A stretch of DNA of 10,480 nt from UBA668 sp046086305 (lineage in GTDB: Bacteria > Actinomycetota > Acidimicrobiia > Acidimicrobiales > Ilumatobacteraceae): positions 1-10,480 of the forward strand of contig JBJSXI010000051.1 in assembly GCA_046086305.1 (NCBI GenBank), written 5' to 3'. The notes under the pieces were generated by a model. That model ran no database searches. It was not told the DNA's origin and saw nothing but the letters and a program-made list of their open reading frames with translations. The translations under genes were made by a program, and so were the position numbers. Positions 1 through 5,329 of this stretch are shown piece by piece; position 1 is the stretch's first letter, and every line of letters begins with the position of its first letter.

Positions 1-724
1 CGCGGTTGGCGATGTTGCTGGCGGTGGCGGGCACGAGGCCGCTGCCCAGCATGACGTCGATCGTCTCTGGCCCGTGCACGGTCCAGTCCGAGCCACGGTT
101 GATGGTGACGCCCAGGAAGGTCTTCTTCGCGCTGTCGTGCCACGACGACCGCCACAGGTAGGTCTTGGTGGTGGAGTCGTATGAGTGACCGGTCCATGCG
201 CGGCTGCTGGCCTCGACATCGGCCTCGGTGTAGTTGCCGACGCCCATCATGAACAGCTCCATCAGCTCGCGGGCGAAGTTCTGGTTGGGCGAGGTGTTGC
301 GGTTGACGTTGTTGTCGAGGTACTTCAGCATCGCCACGGTGAGCGACATCTTCTTGGCGAGCGTGCGCAGGTTGGTGAGGCCCTCGCGCCGGTAGAGGTC
401 GATCTGCTGGCGCATGGCCTCGGCCATGTTCACCTTGCGCATCGACGACACGAAGTGCCCGTGCCAGAACAGCGACATGCGCTCCTGCATCGGCCGCGGG
501 CTGTACACCATGCGATCCACCCAGTAGCGGGCGTATTCGCTCGACATGTCCCAGTCGGAGAGCCCCGGCGTGAACGTGACGGTGCCAGGGTCGGCGGGCA
601 CGTTCAATATGTCGGCTACGGCATCGGCGAGCGTCGGCTTGGCCACCAGCTCGGCAACCCGGGCCGGCCGGGCCACGAACTCGGTGCGCCGCAGCAGGTG
701 CTCGATGTCGCGTTGCGCAGGCAT
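1..724 (-). CDS. DUF1800 family protein, 3' end beyond left edge
   Basis: My own translation of the minus strand gives 241 residues with no stop before the left edge, so only the N-terminal part is present. DUF1800 hallmarks are clear: FWHGHF at residues 86-91, a long helical stretch, then NQNFARELMELFMMGVGNYT at 147-166 followed by an 'AWTGH' block at 176-180. The biochemical function of DUF1800 proteins is not established; in many bacteria they sit beside a DUF1501 (sulfatase-like, often Tat-exported) gene and the pair is thought to be exported or surface-linked. A DUF1501 neighbour would lie off the left edge and is not visible. The ATG at 724 is chosen because an in-frame TGA lies at 745-743 and a GGGG/GAG-rich stretch precedes it. 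No signal peptide is apparent at this start. Family assignment is sure; role is not. Confidence 0.93.
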   Translation of the reverse strand, partial: MPAQRDIEHLLRRTEFVARPARVAELVAKPTLADAVADILNVPADPGTVTFTPGLSDWDMSSEYARYWVDRMVYSPRPMQERMSLFWHGHFVSSMRKVNMAEAMRQQIDLYRREGLTNLRTLAKKMSLTVAMLKYLDNNVNRNTSPNQNFARELMELFMMGVGNYTEADVEASSRAWTGHSYDSTTKTYLWRSSWHDSAKKTFLGVTINRGSDWTVHGPETIDVMLGSGLVPATASNIANR

Positions 725-752
725 TGCATCCCCAGTCTCAGATCAGTCCCGC

Positions 753-764
753 CGGGACGTCCCG
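753..764. promoter_or_regulatory. 12-base perfect palindrome upstream of the DUF1800 gene
   Basis: CGGGACGTCCCG is a perfect inverted repeat in the 129-base gap between the divergent DUF1800 gene and tRNA-Leu, 29 bases before the DUF1800 start codon. It could be an operator or simply a chance GC-rich palindrome. No known regulator consensus is claimed. Confidence 0.25.
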
Positions 765-838
765 ACGAGTTGGACAATCATCGGCGCCGGGCGTGCAGAC
801 TTGAGTGTTGCACGGCCTTCGCATTGCAGTGCGCTGCG

Positions 839-844
839 TAATGT
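839..844 (+). promoter_or_regulatory. putative -10 element of tRNA-Leu
   Basis: TAATGT fits the TAnnnT -10 pattern used elsewhere in this window and ends 9 bases before the first base of the mature tRNA, so transcription would start at or just before the acceptor stem. No convincing -35 is seen at the right distance; TTGCAC at 808-813 is about 25 bases upstream, too far for a standard spacer. Confidence 0.35.
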
Positions 845-853
845 CGGTAACGG

Positions 854-939
854 GCCCGGGTGGTGGAACTGGCAGACACGGGGGGCTTAAACCCCCCTTC
901 CACGCAAGTGGAGTGAGGGTTCGAGCCCCTCCCTGGGCA
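854..939 (+). tRNA. tRNA-Leu, anticodon UAA
   Basis: A full class II tRNA folds by eye. The acceptor stem GCCCGGG (854-860) pairs with CCTGGGC (932-938) with one G-U pair, and A939 is the discriminator. The anticodon stem is GGGGG/CCCCC with loop CTTAAAC, giving anticodon TAA, which reads UUA leucine codons. The long variable arm is present, as expected for leucine tRNAs. The T stem is GAGGG (915-919) with CCCTC (927-931) around loop TTCGAGC. The 3' CCA is not encoded; the genome continues CGACT. UUA is rare in high-GC actinobacteria, so this would be a low-demand tRNA. No integration scar or duplicated 3' end is seen nearby. Confidence 0.96.
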
Positions 940-986
940 CGACTGCCGACAAGTTCGCGGATCAGTCGCCGGCGTGTGCCGTGAGT

Positions 987-996
987 GGGGGGGGGG
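987..996 (+). repeat. G10 homopolymer tract
   Basis: Ten consecutive G bases lie 20 bases upstream of the -10 hexamer of the aldo/keto reductase gene, overlapping the place where a -35 element would sit. The tract is also inside a possible in-frame N-terminal extension of that gene from 985, which I do not favour. It could be slip-prone in vivo or a sequencing error hot spot. Confidence 0.9.
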
Positions 997-1016
997 CGGT
1001 GCAAAGGCGGCCGAAC

Positions 1017-1022
1017 TAGCGT
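1017..1022 (+). promoter_or_regulatory. leaderless -10 promoter (TAGCGT) of aldo/keto reductase
   Basis: TAGCGT, inside the longer word ACTAGCGTCGA, lies 7 bases before the ATG at 1030. With the usual 6-8 base spacing from -10 to transcription start, the transcript would begin at or next to the start codon, giving a leaderless mRNA. The same word precedes two other genes in the window (1978-1983 and 6296-6301). Confidence 0.6.
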
Positions 1023-1029
1023 CGACGGC

Positions 1030-1938
1030 ATGTTGCCGTCTCGACCACTGCCCCTGCCAGGTCCGAGGCTCGTGGCGGGGCGGCAGGTGGGGCCGCTCGG
1101 GTTCGGCTGCTGGCGGCTCACGTCGTCATCGACCGATGAGGCAGCCCGACTGGTTGAGGGGGCGGTCGACCTGGGCTGCACGCTGGTCGACACCGCCGAC
1201 GTCTACGGGCTCGACTGGGGCGGTGCCGGCTGGGGCACGTGCGAGGAGCGGCTCGGCGCCGTGCTCGCCGTCCGGCCAGGCCTGCGCGACCGCATGTTCC
1301 TGGTGACCAAGGGAGGCATCAACCCCGGCGTTCCCTATGACAGCAGTGCCGCATGGTTGACGGCCGCGTGCGAGGCCTCGCTGCGCCGGCTCGGCATCGA
1401 CCACGTCGACCTCTACATGGTGCACCGGCCCGACCTGCTCGCTCACCCGGCCGACGTCGCAGCGTCGCTGCGGTCGTTGCGTGATCGTGGCCTGATTGGC
1501 GCGATCGGCGTGTCGAACCACACAGTCGCGCAGATCGATGCGCTCGAGCACCATCTCGGAGAGCCGCTCGCGGCAGTGCAGCCCGAGCTCTCGGCCGCGT
1601 ACCTCGGGGCTGTGCGAGACGGCGTGCTCGACCGGGCGATGCACCACCGTGCGGCGGTGCTGGCATGGAGTCCGCTCGCGGGCGGGCGCGTCGAATCTGG
1701 AGAGGGACTGCGTCCGGCCCTCGTCGCCACGCTCGACCGAGTCGCAGAGGCGCACTCCACCACGCGCAGCGCCGTGGCGCTCGCCTTCGTCCTCGCACAT
1801 CCATCTGCGCCGGTGGCGTTGCTGGGCACCCAGCGCCTCGATCGCATCAGCGCAGCGAACGACGCGCTCGGCATCGCGTTAAGCCGCGCCGAGTGGTACT
1901 CGATTGTCGAGGCCAGCGAGGGAGTGCCGCTGCCCTGA
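1030..1938 (+). CDS. aldo/keto reductase, YdhF-like
   Basis: This encodes a 302-residue (alpha/beta)8-barrel oxidoreductase expected to reduce aldehydes or ketones with NADPH in the cytosol. The catalytic tetrad is intact: Asp54 and Tyr59 in DTADVYG, Lys94 in VTKGG, and His132 in VHRPD. Cofactor-side motifs follow: GVSNH at 160-164, the VQPELS strand near 183-188, and WSPLAGG at 213-219. The C-terminal part (ALAFVLAHP, LLGTQRLDRI, then EASEGVPLP) resembles the YdhF branch of the family. I chose ATG 1030 over the upstream in-frame GTG at 985 because a TAGCGT -10 sits 7 bases before it, and the upstream extension is a poly-G-encoded glycine/lysine stretch without family similarity. The physiological substrate cannot be read from the sequence. 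It follows the tRNA by 90 bases and precedes an NTF2-like gene by 53 bases, which has its own promoter. Confidence 0.92.
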   Translation: MLPSRPLPLPGPRLVAGRQVGPLGFGCWRLTSSSTDEAARLVEGAVDLGCTLVDTADVYGLDWGGAGWGTCEERLGAVLAVRPGLRDRMFLVTKGGINPGVPYDSSAAWLTAACEASLRRLGIDHVDLYMVHRPDLLAHPADVAASLRSLRDRGLIGAIGVSNHTVAQIDALEHHLGEPLAAVQPELSAAYLGAVRDGVLDRAMHHRAAVLAWSPLAGGRVESGEGLRPALVATLDRVAEAHSTTRSAVALAFVLAHPSAPVALLGTQRLDRISAANDALGIALSRAEWYSIVEASEGVPLP

Positions 1939-1940
1939 GC

Positions 1941-1968
1941 GTCGCCGATCCCCGCGGTCGGCGGCGAC
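1941..1968 (+). terminator. weak stem-loop after aldo/keto reductase
   Basis: GTCGCCG (1941-1947) pairs with CGGCGAC (1962-1968) around a 14-base loop, two bases after the aldo/keto reductase stop codon. There is no T tract, so this is at best a weak or factor-assisted terminator before the next gene's promoter at 1978. Confidence 0.25.
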
Positions 1969-1977
1969 ACCGGCGAC

Positions 1978-1983
1978 TAGCGT
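1978..1983 (+). promoter_or_regulatory. leaderless -10 promoter (TAGCGT) of NTF2-like gene
   Basis: TAGCGT within GACTAGCGTC lies 8 bases before the ATG at 1992. Its placement predicts a transcript with little or no 5' leader. No Shine-Dalgarno-like sequence lies in the usual place, which supports this. Confidence 0.58.
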
Positions 1984-1991
1984 CTCGGTCG

Positions 1992-2387
1992 ATGGCCGCC
2001 GCCGGCGAGACGCTCCGGGTGCTGCGGACGTATGCGGCCGCATGGCTGGCAGGGGATCTCGACGTCGTGCTCGGCTCGTATCACGACGACATCGAGCTGC
2101 ACTACATGGGGCGCAGTCCGCTTGCCGGCACCCACACCGGGCGTGACGCGGCGTTCGCCGCACTCGGCCAGGCTTCGCTGCGGACGAGTCGCAGGCTCAT
2201 CGCCGTCGAGGACGTGCTGGTGGGCGAGTCGCTCGGCGCGCTCATCGCCGTCGAGGATCTCGGCGATCCGCCCCGTCGGGTGCGTCGCGTGCTGCTCTAT
2301 CGGGTGCAGGAGGGCAGGCTGCGCGAGTGCTGGCTGTTCGACGAGGACCAACGGTTCGTCGACGAGTTGTGGTCGACCGAGGCCTGA
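1992..2387 (+). CDS. NTF2-like / SnoaL-fold small protein
   Basis: This 131-residue protein has the pattern of the NTF2-like superfamily (SnoaL-like). An N-terminal helix carries RTYAAAWLAGDLDVVLGSYH, followed by DDIELHYMG, then GRDAAFAALGQ (the loop-helix after the first strands), and C-terminal strands with RRVLLYRVQEGRLRECWLFDED. Such cone-shaped proteins serve as hydrolases, isomerases or ligand binders in the cytosol; the specific role cannot be told. The open frame extends far upstream in the aldo/keto reductase gene, but ATG 1992 gives the normal family length and follows the TAGCGT -10 by 8 bases. Its end is only 13 bases from the end of the convergent DUF4345-like gene. Confidence 0.85.
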   Translation: MAAAGETLRVLRTYAAAWLAGDLDVVLGSYHDDIELHYMGRSPLAGTHTGRDAAFAALGQASLRTSRRLIAVEDVLVGESLGALIAVEDLGDPPRRVRRVLLYRVQEGRLRECWLFDEDQRFVDELWSTEA

Positions 2388-2400
2388 CGATCCCTGGGCG

Positions 2401-2739
2401 TCAGGGCAGCAGCAGGAGCAGTGCGATCGTCGCCTCGATGGTGAGGCCGGCGATGTTCTCCTTCGTGCGTGAACGGTCGATCATGAACGACAGGGCGCGG
2501 GCGAGGAATGCGCCGGCCCATGCCGCCCCGAGCACGAGAGCGCCGTCGCGGTTCCCGATCAGGACGACGGCGAGTCCTGCACCGATGAAGAGCCCGCCGT
2601 AGGTGGCGCGGACCTCTGAGAGTCCGAGGGGTCCGGGGATGTGCAGGCCGATGGCCCGACTCACGGGGCGCGCCAAGACGAGCCCGAGAATCCCGGCCGC
2701 GATCGAGATCGCCGCGCCGAGGTAGGCGGTGGTGCTCAC
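2401..2739 (-). CDS. DUF4345-like small integral membrane protein
   Basis: The 112-residue product looks like DUF4345-type proteins. The sequence starts STTAYLGAAISIAAGILGLVL (first membrane helix, about residues 4-23). A conserved-looking SEVRATYGGLFIGAGLAVVLIG segment (about 40-60) gives a second helix. LVLGAAWAGAFLARALSFMID and a final ATIALLLLLP give two more. The GTG start at 2739 overlaps the TGA of the upstream membrane-protein gene as GTGA, pointing to translational coupling. A start further upstream (2889) would encode a charged, non-homologous extension inside the neighbouring gene, so it is rejected. Function is unknown. The 3' end is 13 bases from the convergent NTF2-like gene. 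Confidence 0.8.
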   Translation of the reverse strand: MSTTAYLGAAISIAAGILGLVLARPVSRAIGLHIPGPLGLSEVRATYGGLFIGAGLAVVLIGNRDGALVLGAAWAGAFLARALSFMIDRSRTKENIAGLTIEATIALLLLLP

Positions 2740-3149
2740 GTCGGCCTGAGCCTCACGAGCGGGATGGCCAGCGCAACGCCGAACGACAGGTTGAACAGGG
2801 CGTGTGTGGGATAGCCGAGCGCAACCGACATGCCGGTATCGAGCACGAACCAGAGCGCGAGTGAGCGCCCCATGAGCGGCACCACCCACGTCGCTCCGTC
2901 ACGGAGCGGACCACGCACGAGTTGGAGCATCGCGGCGACCCATCCGGCGAGCACCGCACCGAGCACCATGTACGGCAGCTTCAGGTAGTCGCGAACGTCA
3001 GGGGTGTCGATCGCCTCGGGTGGCCCGAATCCGAGCAGCGAGAACAGCGAGCCGGCGACCGTCGCGGCGAACACCAGCAGCAGCGAGTATGCAAGGACGA
3101 CGAAGAGCACGACCTCGAGCCAGCGGATCCACAACCTGCACGATGGCAC
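2736..3149 (-). CDS. unrecognised four-helix membrane protein
   Basis: I do not recognise this 137-residue protein. Hydrophobicity suggests four membrane helices at about residues 10-38, 57-78, 87-104 and 112-133. Notable features are a DTPDVRDYLKLPYMVLG segment entering helix 2 and the polar pair of segments LWFVLDTGMS and GYPTHALFNL around helices 3-4. The start is GTG 3149, six bases after a TAACCT -10 on the minus strand, so the message is probably leaderless. It overlaps the DUF4345-like gene by 4 bases, making a two-gene unit. It is divergent from the iron permease gene with only 71 bases between start codons, so the two units share a regulatory region. Confidence 0.8.
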   Translation of the reverse strand: MPSCRLWIRWLEVVLFVVLAYSLLLVFAATVAGSLFSLLGFGPPEAIDTPDVRDYLKLPYMVLGAVLAGWVAAMLQLVRGPLRDGATWVVPLMGRSLALWFVLDTGMSVALGYPTHALFNLSFGVALAIPLVRLRPT

Positions 3150-3155
3150 CGTCGG

Positions 3156-3161
3156 AGGTTA
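3156..3161 (-). promoter_or_regulatory. leaderless -10 promoter (TAACCT) of membrane-protein unit
   Basis: On the minus strand TAACCT is followed by six bases and the GTG start at 3149. Read on the plus strand, the overlapping word AGGTTAG (3156-3162) equals part of the DtxR/IdeR consensus, but only one half is present. Confidence 0.5.
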
Positions 3162-3184
3162 GAGCGGTGGCACGGCCGAGGGGC

Positions 3185-3214
3185 TTGCACCCTGTTGTTA
3201 GGAACACCTAACAT
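3185..3214 (+). promoter_or_regulatory. leaderless promoter of the iron permease gene
   Basis: TTGCAC (3185-3190) could serve as -35, with an 18-base spacer to TAACAT (3209-3214), a TAnnnT -10. Six bases then separate the -10 from ATG 3221, so the transcript should be leaderless or nearly so. The -10 overlaps an inverted repeat that looks like an iron-regulator operator. Confidence 0.6.
3196..3213. promoter_or_regulatory. probable DtxR/IdeR-type iron box
   Basis: TGTTAGGAACACCTAACA is a perfect inverted repeat with 7-base arms and a 4-base centre. Its TTAGG-N4-CCTAA core matches the first 14 positions of the classical DtxR/IdeR consensus TTAGGTTAGCCTAACCTAA; the third repeat of that consensus is missing. 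It overlaps the -10 of the iron permease gene, so bound repressor would block transcription when iron is plentiful. The link to iron rests on both motif and gene content. Another metal-responsive DtxR-family protein such as MntR, or an unrelated regulator, is possible. Confidence 0.6.
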
Positions 3215-3220
3215 TCCCGC

Positions 3221-4048
3221 ATGGGCGCATCCTTCCTCATCACCCTGCGAGAGGGGTTCGAGGTCAGCCTGGTGCTTGCCATCCTGATCTCGTATCTGGT
3301 CAAGACCGGCAGGACCGCCGAGGTCTCCGCCGTCTGGCGTGGCGCCGGACTCGCCGCCGGCATGTGCCTTCTCGCCGGGGTGGCAATCCATCTGGCGATC
3401 GGCGGACTCCACGGCACCGCGAATCAGATCACCGAGGGTGTGATCGCCGTTGCAGCGGCGAGCGTTCTCACGTGGATGATCTTCTGGATGCGCACCAACG
3501 CTCGGACACTCGGGAGCGAACTGCGCGGCAGAGTCGATGCGGCGACCACGGCGACGGCATTGGCGGCGATCGCGTTCGTCGCCACCGTGCGCGAGGGACT
3601 CGAGACGGCGCTCTTCCTGCTGTCCGCCGAGACGAGCTCTGACTCGGGCTTCGCGGTGGTCGCCGGCGGTGTGGTGGGCCTCGTCGTCGCAGGTGGTCTC
3701 GGCTGGTTGGTCTACCGCGGCGGTTCGCGGCTCGATCTGCGCCGGTTCTTCCAGATCACGGGTGTGTTGCTCATCTTCTTCGCGGCAGGACTCGTGGGGA
3801 AGGCGACGCACGAGTTCCGCGAAGCGCTCGGACTCGAATCTGGCGGGCTCATCGACCCGGCGTGGTCGGTCGCGTCGGGTCTCTGGGCCGACGGGACCTT
3901 CTACGAATTCATGAAGGGATTCTTCGGCTGGCATCGAGAGACCGAGTGGATCCGGCTGATCAGCTATGTCGCCTACTTCATCCCGGTGATGTACATGTTC
4001 GTGCGTGCCGGTGGACCGACCGTGCGCCGTCAGCGGCGGTGGGGGTAG
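3221..4048 (+). CDS. FTR1/EfeU-type iron permease
   Basis: The 275-residue membrane protein carries both signature REGxE motifs of the FTR1/EfeU family: REGFE at residues 10-14 in the first helix and REGLE at 124-128 in the fourth. The glutamates of these motifs are thought to bind Fe3+ during passage. About seven hydrophobic helices are visible, for example around 4-25, 45-62, 70-90, 110-135, 145-170, 178-195 and 243-265, ending with a basic RRQRRWG tail. Length agrees with the family. Homologues usually work with an iron-oxidising partner (a multicopper oxidase in fungi; EfeO and EfeB in bacteria). No such partner is present within this window, so this may be a stand-alone permease or have its partner elsewhere. 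ATG 3221 is set by the adjacent -10 and the N-terminal position of motif 1. The 3' end overlaps the convergent beta-lactamase-fold gene by 19 bases. Confidence 0.93.
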   Translation: MGASFLITLREGFEVSLVLAILISYLVKTGRTAEVSAVWRGAGLAAGMCLLAGVAIHLAIGGLHGTANQITEGVIAVAAASVLTWMIFWMRTNARTLGSELRGRVDAATTATALAAIAFVATVREGLETALFLLSAETSSDSGFAVVAGGVVGLVVAGGLGWLVYRGGSRLDLRRFFQITGVLLIFFAAGLVGKATHEFREALGLESGGLIDPAWSVASGLWADGTFYEFMKGFFGWHRETEWIRLISYVAYFIPVMYMFVRAGGPTVRRQRRWG

Positions 4049-5268
4049 ATGGCGTTCGGGAGTGCACCGCCGATGGCTTCGGCCGACATCTCGTAGATCC
4101 ACGAGCCACCCGAAGGACTCGAGTCTGGATCATTCCCGTCGCTGTTGTCCCAGACTAGGTACACGCCGAACACGTCGTTCTCCCGATCGATCCAGCCCCG
4201 AAAGCCGAAGGTGCCCGGACTCGAACTCACCATCGTCGAGCCGTCGGGATAGGTCCAGTCGATCCAGTGTGCGAGTCCGTACGGCGCCTTCGAGCTGGTG
4301 CGAAAGCCCGATGCCCTCATCGGCAACCCCTCGGTCTGGTTCGTCTCCATCTCGGCGATCGACTCACTCGACAGCACGCGGGTGCCGTCGGGGGCGAGTC
4401 CGTCATTCACCAGCATCTCGAGGAATCGCGCGTAGTCGCTGAGCGTCGACACGGCGCCACCAGCAGGGTTCGGGAAGGTGACCGGGATTCGAGATGGGTC
4501 CTTGTTGTGGAGGAACCTGGTCGAGGTCATTCCGAGCGGGATGGCGATGCGCTCTTGGAACAGTTCTTCGAATGATTGTCCGGTCACGAGTTCCGCAAGC
4601 GCGCCGGCCATCATCAGGTGGCCCGAGTGGTATCGATACTGCGCCCCGGGTCTGTGTGCGAATGGCTTCTTCACCCACTCGGTGACGCACTCCTGTAGCG
4701 AGTAGTCCGCGCTCGAATAGCACGGCATCTGGTCCTCGGAGATCAACCCGGTCGTGAACGACAGCATCTGGCGCAGTGTGAGTCGGCCAGGTGGTGTTCC
4801 CTTCAGTTGGTCGACAAAGGTTTCGGCAGGGTCGTCGAGGGTCAGCAGCCCATCATCGACCAGTGTCATGATCAGCGCACCGGACAGCCACTTGCTCGCC
4901 GATGCGATCGGCACCTTTGTCTCGAGTGTGTACTCGCCCCAGGTCTCCTGCTCGACGAGTGAACCAGCGTGCGCAACCATCAGCGACGCACCGGGAAGTC
5001 CGATCTCAGCGACGACATCGAGGATTCTTCGCTCGAGCGCGTCGAACTTCGGATTGTCGAGGAGTTCGTCGGTCACGATCGACGAGTACGCGCCGGTATC
5101 AGCGACTGTGGTCGTCGTGCCGTCGGTGGCCTGCGTCGCTGCAGAGGTCGTCGTCGCGGCGGTCGTTGTGGGCTTCGAGGCACCCTCCGAGCCGTCACTG
5201 CAACTTGCCAGGACCATCAGGCCGCAACCCACTGCAGCGATCCATCGCGTCCGTGCGGGGCTGTTCAT
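4030..5268 (-). CDS. beta-lactamase-fold serine hydrolase, lipoprotein
   Basis: The 412-residue protein belongs to the serine beta-lactamase/DD-peptidase-like family (class C/EstB type). A signal peptide ends in the lipobox Leu-Ala-Ser-Cys (residues 20-23), so it is probably lipid-anchored outside the membrane. A Thr/Ala-rich linker (about 33-57) follows. The catalytic SxxK is Ser123-Ala-Ser-Lys126. The second motif is Tyr213-His-Ser rather than the usual Tyr-x-Asn, and the third (H-x-G or K-T-G) appears as Ser350-Pro-Gly, so the active site is variant. It may act as an esterase, amidase or peptidase rather than on beta-lactams; no resistance role is implied. ATG 5268 is chosen because the signal peptide begins there and GAGG lies 3 bases upstream, a somewhat close ribosome site. 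The open frame continues upstream to 5766 but opposes nothing like this family. It lies 61 bases downstream of the PanB-like gene, probably co-transcribed. Confidence 0.9.
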   Translation of the reverse strand: MNSPARTRWIAAVGCGLMVLASCSDGSEGASKPTTTAATTTSAATQATDGTTTTVADTGAYSSIVTDELLDNPKFDALERRILDVVAEIGLPGASLMVAHAGSLVEQETWGEYTLETKVPIASASKWLSGALIMTLVDDGLLTLDDPAETFVDQLKGTPPGRLTLRQMLSFTTGLISEDQMPCYSSADYSLQECVTEWVKKPFAHRPGAQYRYHSGHLMMAGALAELVTGQSFEELFQERIAIPLGMTSTRFLHNKDPSRIPVTFPNPAGGAVSTLSDYARFLEMLVNDGLAPDGTRVLSSESIAEMETNQTEGLPMRASGFRTSSKAPYGLAHWIDWTYPDGSTMVSSSPGTFGFRGWIDRENDVFGVYLVWDNSDGNDPDSSPSGGSWIYEMSAEAIGGALPNAIYPHRR

Positions 5269-5329
5269 GTTCCTCTTTTCGAGTCGACGTGGTCGGGGAT
5301 GATGGGTGCGGCATGAATCTGCCGCCAGC

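Noticed and set aside
185..841. Plus-strand open frame opposite the DUF1800 gene
   Set aside because: The minus strand encodes clear DUF1800 motifs throughout; the plus-strand product is low-complexity and His/Arg/Val-rich.
854..1000. tRNA-Leu as an attachment site for an integrated element
   Set aside because: No integrase gene and no repeated tRNA 3' end are visible in the window; downstream genes look like ordinary chromosomal genes.
985..1029. N-terminal extension of the aldo/keto reductase from 985
   Set aside because: It would translate the G10 tract into a glycine-rich leader unlike the family, and the -10 at 1017-1022 would lie inside the coding region.
738..1193. Minus-strand open frame across tRNA-Leu
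   Set aside because: It runs through a well-folded tRNA and the promoter and start of the aldo/keto reductase, and has no recognisable domain.
2981..4102. Long minus-strand open frame opposite the iron permease
   Set aside because: The permease on the plus strand has complete family motifs; the opposing product is His/Arg/Asp-rich with no recognisable domain.
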